A stretch of DNA of 64,000 nucleotides, taken from contig NZ_QICH01000002.1 of assembly GCF_003194565.2 (NCBI RefSeq), positions 558,001 through 622,000 of the forward strand, read 5' to 3'. Every line of letters begins with the position of its first letter. Position 1 is the first letter of the stretch. Origin of the DNA: Kangiella spongicola. GTDB lineage: Bacteria > Pseudomonadota > Gammaproteobacteria > Enterobacterales > Kangiellaceae. Both the position numbers and the translations under genes were made by a program. This document shows, piece by piece, positions 28,889 to 38,204 of this stretch. The notes beneath the pieces were generated by a model that saw only the letters and a program-made list of their open reading frames with translations, did no database searches and was not told where the DNA came from.

Positions 28889-30217
28889 CTAGTTAGGAAT
28901 AACAAGCTTCTGCCCAATACGCACCGTATTCGAGTTCATTTTATTGGCTTTTTTAATTTCACTGACGCTTGTATTAAAACGCTTTGCGACCTTAATGAGG
29001 CTGTCGCCCCGTTTTACGTGGTAGATATTTTTACGATAAAGATTAGCAAATTTTGTGCCATCAGGGGCATGACTTTTAAAATATTCAACAATGCCGTCTT
29101 TGACCGAATTGGCGAGCTTTTTGCGATAACTGCTAGTCTTTAACAGTCGCTCTTCCGTGGGGTTAGAAATAAAACCAGACTCGACCAAAATTGAAGGAAT
29201 ATCTGGATTTTTAAGCACTAGCAAAGAGTTCTCTTCTACGTAGTTTTTGTGCATTTTCGGTGCCACACGTTTCATGGCCGAGTGTACCTTCCTGCCCACT
29301 TTAAAGCTTTCTGCAATTGAGCTTTCCATCTGCAGGTCCAAAAGCACTGAGCGCACAGAGTTGTCATACTCAGATAACACAACGGTACTATCAACACCGC
29401 CCAAGAGTTCCGACTTTTCTTCCTGCAACTTCATCCAACGCGCGACTTCTGACTTTGCACCATACAAGTTCAGAACCCAAACCGAAGCACCTCGCGCCTT
29501 CGGGCTTTTAAAGCCGTCGGCATGAACCGATACGAATAAATCGGCGCGATTCTTGCGAGCAATATCGGTTCTTTTGCGGTGTGGAATATAATAATCACCA
29601 GTTCGCACCATAACCGCTTTTAGGCCATCGACAGCATTAATAGCGTCGACTAATTCTTTAGATAGCTTAAGTACAATATCTTTTTCTCGTGTTCCGCTAG
29701 GCCCTAGGGCGCCAGGGTCTTCACCACCGTGCCCGGCATCAACCGCAACCACGATATCGCGATTCGAACCAACCGCTGACTCAGGTGGTTTAATGGCTTC
29801 GCGCTTTTCATTTAACAGGTCGATGACAAGGCGGTCGCTGTATTCTTGATAGGGTTTTAGAGAAAAGCTTTTTGGTACAGCACTTTTGTTGAGATCCAAA
29901 ACCAAACGCAACACCCCTTCTCTTGGCGGCTTGCTCTGGCGCACTCGCTTGACCAAGTCACTTTTAATCTCTAGCTGATTTAAATCTACAGAAACTCGAG
30001 AGTCGGGGATATCAACGACAATTCGATCAGGATTTTTAAGGACAGATAGCTCATGCTCGACAGGAGAGGTTAAATCAAAAACCACACGGGTCGATTCTGG
30101 GGATTGCCAAAACCTCATGCTTTTGATGACGGCAGCCTGTGCTGCAAAACTGGACATCAATACTGTGGCACAAAAGGTTGTGGCGAATAATGTTTTCGTC
30201 AGATGCTTTTTTATCAT
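28889..30217 (-). CDS. amiB: N-acetylmuramoyl-L-alanine amidase AmiB-type (AMIN, amidase_3, LysM)
   Basis: Periplasmic zinc amidase that splits septal peptidoglycan during division. Signal peptide (residues 1 to about 28, ending AAQA), AMIN septal-targeting domain (about 30-125), amidase_3 catalytic domain (about 150-375) with zinc-site motifs DAGHGGEDPGA, SVHADGF and VESGFISN, and a C-terminal LysM domain (YHVKRGDSLIKVAKRF). ATG at 30217 preferred over a GTG two codons upstream. Sits between tsaE and mutL as in E. coli. Confidence 0.95.
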   Translation of the reverse strand: MIKKHLTKTLFATTFCATVLMSSFAAQAAVIKSMRFWQSPESTRVVFDLTSPVEHELSVLKNPDRIVVDIPDSRVSVDLNQLEIKSDLVKRVRQSKPPREGVLRLVLDLNKSAVPKSFSLKPYQEYSDRLVIDLLNEKREAIKPPESAVGSNRDIVVAVDAGHGGEDPGALGPSGTREKDIVLKLSKELVDAINAVDGLKAVMVRTGDYYIPHRKRTDIARKNRADLFVSVHADGFKSPKARGASVWVLNLYGAKSEVARWMKLQEEKSELLGGVDSTVVLSEYDNSVRSVLLDLQMESSIAESFKVGRKVHSAMKRVAPKMHKNYVEENSLLVLKNPDIPSILVESGFISNPTEERLLKTSSYRKKLANSVKDGIVEYFKSHAPDGTKFANLYRKNIYHVKRGDSLIKVAKRFNTSVSEIKKANKMNSNTVRIGQKLVIPN

Positions 30218-30278
30218 TGTCACTTTGCAGTTACGACTCCATTTGATTTTGGCACAAGTTTACGTAGTTTGGCTAGCG

Positions 30279-30773
30279 TTAGCCGATTATTTGGCGCATT
30301 TTTTGTGCAATTTCTTGCCCAAGCACTTCATCGGTAAAAGTAAATTCAGCTTTGCGGCCTAATCCTTGATACTCGAGCTCAATCACAAGATCAGCCTCAG
30401 GAATCATTCCAGCCCCTTTGTCCGGCCACTCAAAGATTAATAAGGCATCGTCTTCGTGATACTCACGAATGCCAATATACTCAAGCTCTTCGGGGTCTGC
30501 CAGACGATAAAGATCAAAATGGTAGACACTTTTTTGCTGAAGTTGATACGGCTCTACCAAGGTATAAGTTGGGCTTTTTACTGCACCTTGGTGGCCCAAG
30601 CCTTGTAAAACACCACGCACAAAGGTGGTTTTACCCGCGCCCAGATCACCATAGAGGTAGAGTACGAATGATTTCGGCAACAATTTGGAAAGAGCAAACC
30701 CTAAGGCAACGGTCTCATGCTCTCCGTCTAACAAGAAACTCAGCGTCGGTTGTTCGTTTGTTTTATTTTCCAC
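30279..30773 (-). CDS. tsaE: TsaE, ATPase for tRNA threonylcarbamoyladenosine synthesis
   Basis: P-loop ATPase of the TsaBDE complex that makes t6A37 in ANN-decoding tRNAs. Walker [14 protein letters not shown] near residue 45; [17 protein letters not shown] and the Walker B-like [10 protein letters not shown] segment are family features. 164 residues. Start is a GTG at 30773 supported by GGGA 7 nt upstream. Between nnr and amiB, the conserved location. Confidence 0.95.
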   Translation of the reverse strand: MENKTNEQPTLSFLLDGEHETVALGFALSKLLPKSFVLYLYGDLGAGKTTFVRGVLQGLGHQGAVKSPTYTLVEPYQLQQKSVYHFDLYRLADPEELEYIGIREYHEDDALLIFEWPDKGAGMIPEADLVIELEYQGLGRKAEFTFTDEVLGQEIAQKMRQIIG

Positions 30774-30817
30774 TCAAGATTCCCAGTTCTTATCTAACAT
30801 TCTCCACAAGCACAGAT

Positions 30818-32425
30818 TTAAAAGTGCCTATCATTAGCTTGATCGAGTTGGTTAATCAGTTTCGAGCTTGCCTCTATGACCTCGCTCGCGGTTACACCTC
30901 GACGGCGCTCGCCGGCAGCACTGATCGCAGCTTCATAATGAATTTGCGTCGCAAGCAACGCCGCATCCAAAGGTTTCGCTCCTTGGACAATGAAGCTGGT
31001 GATTAAGCCCGTTAATACATCGCCGAGGCCTGCGGTCATCATTGCAGCATGGGCGCCGGCTAAAACAATTGTTTCTTCGCCATTGCTAAGAACAGTGCCC
31101 GCCCCTTTTAACACACAGATAGCACTATATTTTTTTGCCAGTGTTTGAGCAACTTTAATGCGATTCTGCGTGACGTAAGCTGTATCCACGCTTAACTGTG
31201 GCTCGATCCGCCCCGTCGAAAACACGTCTTCTTCTTGCGCATTCAATAGGCGGCACGCTTCACCCGCATGCGGCGTCAATACGCTTTGTACCGGCAACGG
31301 CACTGACGTATATTTAGATAGCCAGTATAAACCGTCGGCGTCCAAAACACATGGAATATCAGTCGTTTGCAGCTTAGTTATCACATCTAAGAAGATTTGT
31401 TCCGCGGTCGAATCTCGCCCTAAGCCAGGGCCGAAGCCTACTGCCTGATAGCGACTCAGATCTGCCAGCTCTTGAAAATCTGTATGACTGTTGTAACCGC
31501 GCCACATAATTTCTGGACACACGCTCAAGCCAGCGACTTGCTGAGAATGGTGGATCCAGCCAGATACCATCCCTGCACCAGACTTCAAAGCAGCGCTAGC
31601 GGCCAAAATGACTGCACCGCCCAAGTGCGCACCGCCGCCGATTAATAGCGCATGCCCACAATCAAACTTAGAACCTACGTCATGTCGAGTAGGAAGCTTC
31701 TCTTTGAGCTGCTGTAAATTACTGCAATAAGCTTCAGGCTCTTCCCCGAAACTTAAGGCATGGCGTACGCCCAAAGTTTCGAGTATAAGTTCGCCTTGGT
31801 ACTGCAAAGCCTGATTTAAACGCTGGCCGGTTTTCAAAGCCACAAAGCTAACTGTCGCATCGGCTCGAAATACGGTATTTTGACCGTTTTTAGTCGCGCA
31901 AAGCCCACTATCCGCATAAATCCCTGTGGGGATGTCGAGCGCTACTTTCGCACTTGATAAAGAATTCAATTTACTGAGAATCTGGCAGTACTCGTCCTTT
32001 AACTCGCCTTTTACGCCAGTCCCAAGCAGAGCATCAACGACTAAGTCTGCACTGGATAAGTCCGTATCGAGCGCTTGTTCAAGGCCAAGGATGTCAAAGC
32101 TTTGATGCGAATCTTTTTTTATCGAGAGTAACTCTTGCCATGCTTTTTGCGGATCGCCCTTAAATTCGCTGTAGGGCTTTAAAGAAACCAGCGTCACGTC
32201 AAAGCCTGCCAACAGCGCATGCCGCGCGACTACGAGCCCATCCCCTGCGTTATTGCCAGCTCCAGTAGCAATTATCCAGTGACTAGCTTGTGGCCACAGT
32301 CGTCTCGCTTGCTCAAAGGCACTAGCCCCCGCCCTTTGCATTAACTCATAGAGCTCGATGCCTTCCTGTTTTACGAAGGAACGTTCAATGCGTTTAATGC
32401 TATCGACAGAAAATAAGGGCTGCAT
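30818..32425 (-). CDS. nnr: Bifunctional NAD(P)H-hydrate repair enzyme (epimerase/dehydratase)
   Basis: Repairs damaged NAD(P)H hydrates. 535 residues: N-terminal YjeF_N epimerase domain (about 1-215, NAGDGLVVARH), C-terminal ribokinase-like dehydratase (about 230-525, with GPGLGRD, KGAGTVLS and AGLGDVLTG). ATG at 32425, 8 nt after the orn stop. Both domains look complete. The same gene precedes tsaE in E. coli. Confidence 0.95.
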   Translation of the reverse strand: MQPLFSVDSIKRIERSFVKQEGIELYELMQRAGASAFEQARRLWPQASHWIIATGAGNNAGDGLVVARHALLAGFDVTLVSLKPYSEFKGDPQKAWQELLSIKKDSHQSFDILGLEQALDTDLSSADLVVDALLGTGVKGELKDEYCQILSKLNSLSSAKVALDIPTGIYADSGLCATKNGQNTVFRADATVSFVALKTGQRLNQALQYQGELILETLGVRHALSFGEEPEAYCSNLQQLKEKLPTRHDVGSKFDCGHALLIGGGAHLGGAVILAASAALKSGAGMVSGWIHHSQQVAGLSVCPEIMWRGYNSHTDFQELADLSRYQAVGFGPGLGRDSTAEQIFLDVITKLQTTDIPCVLDADGLYWLSKYTSVPLPVQSVLTPHAGEACRLLNAQEEDVFSTGRIEPQLSVDTAYVTQNRIKVAQTLAKKYSAICVLKGAGTVLSNGEETIVLAGAHAAMMTAGLGDVLTGLITSFIVQGAKPLDAALLATQIHYEAAISAAGERRRGVTASEVIEASSKLINQLDQANDRHF

Positions 32426-32433
32426 AGGTTTCT

Positions 32434-33003
32434 TTAGTCCGATTCAGCACTTGATTCAGTTAGGTCGATAAAGTGCTCACGATAATAAGCACATTCCGCA
32501 ATCGACTCGCGAATATCGTCCAGCGCTAGGTGAGTTGCACTTTTAGTAAAGCCAGGAAGAATACTTGGTTTCCAGCGACGCGCCAGTTCCTTTAAGGTGC
32601 TGACGTCAACATGGCGATAGTGGAAATAACGCTCTAGCTCTGGCATATGCTTCACCATAAAACGGCGATCTTGGCAGATTGTATTGCCACACATTGGTGA
32701 TTTACCTTCTGGCACCCAGTCTTTAAGAAACTCGATGGTGAGCCTTGAAGCTTCGGCTTCGTCAATGGTGCTGTCTTTGACGCGCTGAGTAAGTCCTGAC
32801 TTACCGTGCTGAACCACGCACCACTCGTTCATGTTCTCTAGAGTCTCGTCATCTTGATGAATCGCGATAACCGGCCCTTCCGCTAAAATATTCAAATCTT
32901 TATCGGTAACAATAGTCGCGATTTCGATGACTTTATCGGTTTCTGGATCCAATCCCGTCATTTCAAGATCGACCCAAATTAAATTATCCGCACTTTGTGC
33001 CAC
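32434..33003 (-). CDS. orn: Oligoribonuclease
   Basis: DEDDh-family 3'-5' exonuclease that degrades short RNA oligonucleotides and pGpG to mononucleotides. DLEMTGLD near residue 12, [12 protein letters not shown] near 98 and [10 protein letters not shown] near 155 supply the acidic and His residues; [14 protein letters not shown]-like segment present. 189 residues. The start is a GTG (33003) with GGAG 6 nt upstream; there is no alternative ATG before the conserved [10 protein letters not shown]. Confidence 0.97.
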   Translation of the reverse strand: MAQSADNLIWVDLEMTGLDPETDKVIEIATIVTDKDLNILAEGPVIAIHQDDETLENMNEWCVVQHGKSGLTQRVKDSTIDEAEASRLTIEFLKDWVPEGKSPMCGNTICQDRRFMVKHMPELERYFHYRHVDVSTLKELARRWKPSILPGFTKSATHLALDDIRESIAECAYYREHFIDLTESSAESD

Positions 33004-33119
33004 AAAACACTCCTGTTATTTGAGTTTTGCTAAAAATATGCTGCTAGTTACGTTATTATAGACAATAATTTAAACACATGTGGCGCTGGCCACAAACTTT
33101 AACGATTTTTGGAGTAATT

Positions 33120-33503
33120 ATGGAGCAGGTAGCATCAATGCAACTTTCGACTCAACAGTGCGTACATAACGATGATTCAAAAAAACCACTGGATAACGAC
33201 ACTCGCGATTCTTTGTTAAAAGAGCAGCTTCCAGAGTGGAACTATGATGCTGAAAAAGGCGAAGTATCACGAAAGTTTAAATTCAAAAACTACTACCACA
33301 CCATGGCGTTTGTGAACGCTGTAGCTTGGATCGCTAACAAACAAGCGCATCACCCTGATCTAGAGGTGAGCTATGGTCACTGCTTAGTGCGTTACACCAC
33401 TCATGATGCTGGTAACAGCTTATGCTTAAACGATCTGATTTGTGCCGCGCACATCGACGCCTTAGACAATAATGGCTCGTTTGGCCCGAACTTCCAAGAT
33501 TAA
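33120..33503 (+). CDS. phhB: Pterin-4a-carbinolamine dehydratase
   Basis: Dehydrates 4a-hydroxytetrahydropterin, recycling the cofactor of phenylalanine hydroxylase. The family signature is present: KQAHHPDLEVSYGHCLVRYTTHDAG, with the paired His residues, followed by the final Asp (LNDLICA). ATG at 33120 has GGAG 5 nt upstream; the ORF runs further upstream without support. 127 residues. It is inserted between orn and rsgA, which are direct divergent neighbours in E. coli. No phenylalanine hydroxylase is in this window. Confidence 0.93.
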   Translation: MEQVASMQLSTQQCVHNDDSKKPLDNDTRDSLLKEQLPEWNYDAEKGEVSRKFKFKNYYHTMAFVNAVAWIANKQAHHPDLEVSYGHCLVRYTTHDAGNSLCLNDLICAAHIDALDNNGSFGPNFQD

Positions 33504-33538
33504 ACGATAGCCGCACAACCACAGCAAAAGGCCAAACT

Positions 33539-34579
33539 TTGGGAAAGAAACGCAAGCAAACTCCTCAAAAGAGCAAACAGAGAAAAAGAAGCTATGCTAA
33601 GAACAGTCCGGTTAAAGCTGAGACTCCCTCAATAGCGGCAGATTCAATCGAGCCGGCACCAATAGAGAGAGACAGCCTCGGTCCTGAAGAGCATGGCATC
33701 GTCATTAGTCGTTTTGGTCAGCAAGTCGATATCGCTGATCAAGACTTCAATACCATTCGATGCTTTTTGAGACGCGCCAAAGAAGTGCCTGTGGTTGGCG
33801 ACAAAGCCACTTTCCAGCGACAAGATAAACTCGATACTGGCGTACTGGTGCGTTTTGAGGAACGCAAATCCCTACTGAAGCGCCCAACCCCGCATCACGG
33901 AATTAAACCCGTAGCCGCCAATATTGACCTAATTGCACTTTTGCTTGCACCAGAACTTGGTTTTTCTGAAATGCTCCTAGACCGTTATTTAGTGGCCGCC
34001 GAATCCAGCAATATTCCAGTCTGGTTGATTTTCAACAAGTGGGACTTGCTTGACGAGCAAGAAAAAGACGAGATCCAGAAGCGCCTGCAGATCTATAAAG
34101 ACATCGGCTACCCGATATACTTTATTAGCGCTAAACATGGCCACAAAGTTGAACAGCTAGTTGAAGACCTTCGCGGAAAGCAGTTGTTATTAGCAGGGCA
34201 ATCGGGGGTTGGTAAATCAACCTTAATTAAATATCTATTCCCTGATTTAGACGTAGCCACCGCCGATATTTCGGAAAATTCAGGTTTAGGCACACACACC
34301 ACCACCGCCTCGCGTTTATACCGCTTAGATCAAGAAACCTTTCTTGTCGACTCGCCGGGAGTTCGTGAGTTTGGCCTGTGGCATCTTGAAGACCATGACA
34401 TCCAACAAGGTTTTATCGAGATCTATAAAATTGCCGAGAACTGTAAATTTAGAGATTGTAAGCACATCAAAGAGCCTGGCTGCGCTGTGCTTGAAGCGGC
34501 GAAAAATGGTGAGATAGCACCATCACGCATGAAAAACTATCACCACCTTATTCAGAATTACGATCAGCAGTTCAGTTAA
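33539..34579 (+). CDS. rsgA: RsgA, circularly permuted ribosome biogenesis GTPase
   Basis: GTPase that checks late 30S subunit maturation. 346 residues: Lys/Arg-rich N-terminal tail, OB domain, then a circularly permuted G domain (G4 NKWD, G1 GQSGVGKST, G3 DSPG in that order) and a C-terminal zinc-binding segment with CKFRDCKHIKEPGC. The start appears to be TTG at 33539, with AAGG 7 nt upstream. Downstream of phhB by 35 nt; paired with psd as in E. coli. Confidence 0.95.
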   Translation: MGKKRKQTPQKSKQRKRSYAKNSPVKAETPSIAADSIEPAPIERDSLGPEEHGIVISRFGQQVDIADQDFNTIRCFLRRAKEVPVVGDKATFQRQDKLDTGVLVRFEERKSLLKRPTPHHGIKPVAANIDLIALLLAPELGFSEMLLDRYLVAAESSNIPVWLIFNKWDLLDEQEKDEIQKRLQIYKDIGYPIYFISAKHGHKVEQLVEDLRGKQLLLAGQSGVGKSTLIKYLFPDLDVATADISENSGLGTHTTTASRLYRLDQETFLVDSPGVREFGLWHLEDHDIQQGFIEIYKIAENCKFRDCKHIKEPGCAVLEAAKNGEIAPSRMKNYHHLIQNYDQQFS

Positions 34580-34598
34580 CAAGCTTAACCAAGCCATC

Positions 34599-34629
34599 AA
34601 AAAAGAAGTTACGCAGTAATTTCTTTTTT
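34599..34629. terminator. Terminator after rsgA (overlaps the end of the small membrane protein gene)
   Basis: AAAAAAGAAGTTAC-GCA-GTAATTTCTTTTTT, 14-bp stem with one G-T pair, A tract on one side and T tract on the other, 20 nt past the rsgA stop. The opposite-strand gene's stop codon lies inside the stem. Confidence 0.85.
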
Positions 34630-34809
34630 GCTGCCGAGTATCGCCAAACAAATCATGCTAAGCGGGGGAAAAAAGCCCAAGAAGAAATGCAAAATAACCG
34701 TTGCTTTCAAATCTTTAACTCTTGATTTCCCAAGAAAGTAAGCAAGAGACGTAGCGATTAACACCCATATTAAAACAAAGTTTACTGCTACAGTTAGACT
34801 AATATTCAT
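34609..34809 (-). CDS. Small two-helix membrane protein, unknown
   Basis: 66 residues with two hydrophobic segments (about 5-25 and 38-60), a basic loop (GKSRVKDLK) between them and a charged end (GSKKEITA). ATG at 34809; ribosome binding site weak (AAGGA about 17 nt upstream). I do not recognise the family. It is kept because the topology is protein-like and the ORF is bounded by a terminator, but it could be spurious. Confidence 0.5.
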   Translation of the reverse strand: MNISLTVAVNFVLIWVLIATSLAYFLGKSRVKDLKATVILHFFLGFFPPLSMICLAILGSKKEITA

Positions 34810-35163
34810 ACTTCTGTTTCTGTCCTTATTGGTTCTTAGTTTTTATAGTTCGCCTCAGTGAGGACGCTTCAAATCTTATCGGCAGGTCCCTGAGGTGTCA
34901 ACGGTGATCCCGCAGAGTCACGAATCAAAAATAGAACGATTTGTGCAAAACTAATCTCAGCAATTTCGTTTAATCAAATGTCAATAATTTATGAACAAGC
35001 AGAGCCCAAAGGGCCTAACGTCATGGGGCGTCTTTTCTTTTAGCCCTTTTCTTTGGACGAGCAAAGAAAAGGGTAAAAAGACTACCCGTAGTCTGAATAC
35101 AATATTTAAGTTACAATTCAATCAATTAAAGTAACCACTACCATAGTAACGGTCAAAACCAAC
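34810..35163. other. Intergenic region between the small membrane protein gene and psd
   Basis: 354 bp with no gene. It holds the shortened copy of the dispersed hairpin element (35001-35080) and a short palindrome (AGACTAC-CC-GTAGTCT) just after it. The psd promoter presumably lies in the last 80 bp, but I could not assign -35/-10 boxes with confidence. Confidence 0.6.
35001..35080 (-). repeat. Multi-hairpin dispersed element, shortened copy C
   Basis: Read on the minus strand it starts with stem S1 (CCCTTTTCTTT / AAAGAAAAGGG, 35044-35054 with 35063-35073, 8-nt loop), continues through the CGCCCCATGACGTTAGG segment and ends at stem S2 (GCCC-TTT-GGGC, 35004-35014). This is the first half of the element at 16111-16307 and 59700-59906; stems S3-S5 are missing. 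S1 has different bases from the other copies but stays paired. Confidence 0.75.
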
Positions 35164-36015
35164 ATGGCTGATAAATTAAAAGTCTTATTACAGTACCTTA
35201 TCCCGCAGCACGGCTTGTCTTTATTGATGGGCAAAATCGCGGAAAGTAGAAATGCCACTATTAAAAACACTTTCTCTAAGTGGTTTATTAAGAAATACGG
35301 CATTGATATGAGTATTGCCGAGCGTGAAAACCCTGAAGATTATGAAACCTTCAACGATTTTTTTACGCGCAGCCTTAAGCCTGACGTGCGCCCTATTGCT
35401 GAAGGCGACGAGGTTATCGTTAATCCAGCCGATGGTAAAGTGAGCCAGCTTGGCCCTGTTGAGCAGGGTTTTATTTTCCAAGCAAAAGGTCATCGTTACA
35501 GCGCTAAGACCCTGCTTGGTGGCGATGCAGAGTTAGCAAAGCCTTTTGAAGATGGCGAATTCGCGACGATTTATTTATCACCAAAAGATTACCACCGTGT
35601 TCACATGCCGATGGCAGGCAAACTAACAAAAATGCTACATGTGCCTGGCAAACTGTTTAGCGTGAACCCTTTGACAGCGCGAAATGTACCAAACCTATTT
35701 GCTCGTAATGAGCGTGTCGTTGCTATGTTCGATACTGAAATCGGACCTATGGCCATGGTGCTCGTCGGCGCGACCATTGTTGGCAGCATTGAAACCGTTT
35801 GGGAAGGCACAATCACGCCACCGACTCGCGACGATATCAAAGTTTGGGATTACAACGACAAGGATATTCAATTAGAAAAAGGTGCTGAAATGGGTCGCTT
35901 TAAGCTTGGCTCAACGGTTATTTTACTGTTCCCTAAAGACACGATTGAGTGGGAAGCCAACATGAAAGCTTATGCGCCAACGACTATGGGAGCACCTTTG
36001 GCACAAAAGAAATAA
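35164..36015 (+). CDS. psd: Phosphatidylserine decarboxylase proenzyme
   Basis: Makes phosphatidylethanolamine at the inner membrane. The pyruvoyl-forming self-cleavage site LGST is visible near residue 255 ([11 protein letters not shown]). Other family segments: [24 protein letters not shown] and [11 protein letters not shown]. 283 residues, ATG at 35164. Follows rsgA as in E. coli, but separated from it by a repeat-bearing gap. Confidence 0.97.
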   Translation: MADKLKVLLQYLIPQHGLSLLMGKIAESRNATIKNTFSKWFIKKYGIDMSIAERENPEDYETFNDFFTRSLKPDVRPIAEGDEVIVNPADGKVSQLGPVEQGFIFQAKGHRYSAKTLLGGDAELAKPFEDGEFATIYLSPKDYHRVHMPMAGKLTKMLHVPGKLFSVNPLTARNVPNLFARNERVVAMFDTEIGPMAMVLVGATIVGSIETVWEGTITPPTRDDIKVWDYNDKDIQLEKGAEMGRFKLGSTVILLFPKDTIEWEANMKAYAPTTMGAPLAQKK

Positions 36016-36074
36016 TGTTTATAAGGTGCAATAAATATTGGCGCTTTTTAACTCAAGCAATCGGAGTCAGAACT

Positions 36075-36614
36075 ATGGCCTCAAACACTAACAAGTACAC
36101 ATTGCTGATGCGAATTCTGCATTGGCTTATTGCGCTTTTAATTCTCGGCATGATTGCTGTCGGCTGGTATATGGCGGGGCTCCCTGACGAAGACCCAACT
36201 AAATATGATATCTATCCAGTCCATAAATCAATTGGCATCAGCTTATTAGCCCTAATTGTCCTGCGCCTTTTGGTGCGCTTCTTTAGCCCAATTCCAAAAT
36301 TACCGAGCGAATTGGCGGGATGGGAAAAAATACTCACCAAAACGACCCATTTCTTACTGTATCTGCTGATGCTTTTAGTCCCTATTTCTGGCTATTTGAT
36401 GTCTGACTTTGCCGGGTTTCCTGTGGAGTGGTTTGGTATAGAAGTGCCTGGATTTGTCCCCGATAACATGGATAACTCAGAAAAAGCTCTTTCGGCACAT
36501 GGAATCTTGCCCTACATTTTGCTCGGCCTCGTAGTGCTTCATGTTTTAGGCTCGCTCAAGCACCGTTTCATTGATAAAGACAAAAACACTGACGTTCTTA
36601 GCCGCATATTGTAA
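36075..36614 (+). CDS. Cytochrome b561 (CybB-type)
   Basis: Small diheme membrane cytochrome b, about 179 residues and four helices. Candidate heme-ligand histidines are in RILHWLIALL, VHKSIG, THFLLYLLML and HGILPYILLGLVVLHVLG. ATG at 36075 has GGAG 8 nt upstream and begins just before the first helix. An alternative ATG at 36015 would overlap the psd stop (TAATG) and add 20 residues, but has no ribosome binding site. Likely takes electrons from ubiquinol or superoxide; partner unknown. Confidence 0.9.
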   Translation: MASNTNKYTLLMRILHWLIALLILGMIAVGWYMAGLPDEDPTKYDIYPVHKSIGISLLALIVLRLLVRFFSPIPKLPSELAGWEKILTKTTHFLLYLLMLLVPISGYLMSDFAGFPVEWFGIEVPGFVPDNMDNSEKALSAHGILPYILLGLVVLHVLGSLKHRFIDKDKNTDVLSRIL

Positions 36615-36640
36615 TGAAAATCTTATAACTTCTGCTAATT

Positions 36641-36669
36641 AGTGTATAAGTGTCAATAACTTATACACT
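36641..36669. repeat. 11-bp inverted repeat upstream of the NtrC-like regulator
   Basis: AGTGTATAAGT-GTCAATA-ACTTATACACT, perfect, 27 nt after the cytochrome b561 stop and 137 nt before the regulator start. No T tract follows directly, so it is not a standard terminator; an operator or a weak terminator are both possible. Confidence 0.6.
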
Positions 36670-36805
36670 TCCTCTATACACAAACGGCCACAGCTGTGGC
36701 ATGATTTAGGCAAAGGATAGTTTTAAATACTAAGAGTCCGTTAATTCGATGTACTGATTTAACCCATAAGACTCTAGATGGATTTGTGATATAGGAGGGG
36801 CAGCA

Positions 36806-38158
36806 GTGAACCATTTACTGGAGCCTAACGGACAGGCTCGCGCAACATTAATCCTCGATTACGGGGATGTGTCGACGACATTACGACAAAAGCTTGAAGC
36901 AAGGAGTTGGTGCGTCCATATTGCACCTAACTTAAAGGAATTCAAAAAACTGTTTAAGCAGCAGCGTTTTGAAGTGGTCATTATTTATTTTGACCAAGAG
37001 CAAATCCCTGACGCCTCAGAGCTAGAAACTCTCTCCAGCCTAAACATTATTACTAAATGGATAGCGATAGTTCCTTCCGAGGAGTGGCTTGAGACCCACC
37101 CAAGCATTTTATTCAGTCACCTATTTTATGACTATCATCGCCAACCTCTTCGCTATGATTACTTACTGGCAACCATAGGTCACGCCTTCGGCATGGCCCA
37201 ACTTCAAAGTCAAAAGCTGGAGCATTACAAAGTTCAAAATAACCGAGATGACTTAATTGGACACTCTAAAGAAACAGAAAAACTAAGAAACCGCATATCA
37301 GTTGTCGCACGAGGGAAAGAGTCCGTTTTGATAACTGGAGATTGTGGCACTGGCAAAAGCTTTTTCGGTCGCTTGCTCCACAAAAACTCACAGTTTGCCA
37401 CCGGTCCTTTCAAGACCATAAGCTGCGGTGCTGCTTCGGAGTCTCTGCTTCACTCAGAGCTATTTGGGCATGAACAAGGAAGCCTTTACCCCAACTGCGA
37501 AGCCAAAATTGGAAAAATTACGCAGTGCCATCAGGGCTCTTTATTGTTAACGGATATAGAAGATCTTCCACTATCCGTTCAATCGAGTTTAACTCAATAT
37601 CTCGAGCAGCAAATCTTTTACCCCATAGGCTCAGACAAGGCGTCGAGTAGTAGCTGCCGTATTATTGCAACCAGCAGTAGTGATCTTCGTCAGCTGGTAC
37701 AAAAAAATCTTTTCAGCGAAGCTTTGTATAACGCTTTATCTACAACCACAATTGAGGCGCCTAGACTGAGTGAACGTCATCAAGATATAAAGCCTTTGGC
37801 ACAATATTTCTTAGACCACTTTTGCCCGAAAAATGAAGCAAAAGCCTTTACCCAGTGTGCATTTGGCGCCATGCAACAATATCATTGGCCTGGTAACGTT
37901 AGAGAGCTGATGAACCGAATTCGACGAGCAATTATTTTAGCCAACGATGATATCATCAATGAAAGTCACCTTGAGCTACCCAACGACAATCACCTTCACA
38001 CCCTGACGCTAAAGGACGCCAAAGATAGGGTGGAAAAAGATATAGTAGTCAGAACCATTGCCCAAGCTGGCTATAACCATTCTCAGGCGGCCAAAGATTT
38101 GGGGATTTCACGAACCAGTCTTTACCGTTTAATTTCAAAGCACGAAATTATGTTGTAA
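36806..38158 (+). CDS. NtrC-family transcription regulator with degenerate sigma-54 interaction motif
   Basis: 450 residues: an N-terminal receiver-like domain (about 1-130) without a clear phospho-acceptor acidic pocket, an AAA+ domain (about 150-385) and a Fis-type HTH at the C-terminus (SQAAKDLGISRTSLYRLI). Walker A GDCGTGKS is intact (178-185), but the sigma-54 loop GAFTGA is replaced by GSLYPN (225-230) and the Walker B DE pair reads TD (249-250). It is therefore unlikely to remodel sigma-54 polymerase and may act with sigma-70, as reported for VpsR. GTG start with AGGAGG 9 nt upstream. Targets unknown. Confidence 0.88.
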   Translation: MNHLLEPNGQARATLILDYGDVSTTLRQKLEARSWCVHIAPNLKEFKKLFKQQRFEVVIIYFDQEQIPDASELETLSSLNIITKWIAIVPSEEWLETHPSILFSHLFYDYHRQPLRYDYLLATIGHAFGMAQLQSQKLEHYKVQNNRDDLIGHSKETEKLRNRISVVARGKESVLITGDCGTGKSFFGRLLHKNSQFATGPFKTISCGAASESLLHSELFGHEQGSLYPNCEAKIGKITQCHQGSLLLTDIEDLPLSVQSSLTQYLEQQIFYPIGSDKASSSSCRIIATSSSDLRQLVQKNLFSEALYNALSTTTIEAPRLSERHQDIKPLAQYFLDHFCPKNEAKAFTQCAFGAMQQYHWPGNVRELMNRIRRAIILANDDIINESHLELPNDNHLHTLTLKDAKDRVEKDIVVRTIAQAGYNHSQAAKDLGISRTSLYRLISKHEIML

Positions 38159-38167
38159 TCATAAAGA

Positions 38168-38187
38168 AAGCCCTGCAAGCAGGGCTT
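38168..38187. terminator. Probable terminator between the regulator and the DUF937 gene
   Basis: AAGCCCTG-CAAG-CAGGGCTT, 8-bp GC-rich stem with a tetraloop between convergent genes. T tracts on both sides are interrupted, so strength is uncertain. Confidence 0.6.
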
Positions 38188-38204
38188 AGTATTACTTTGA
38201 AAGA

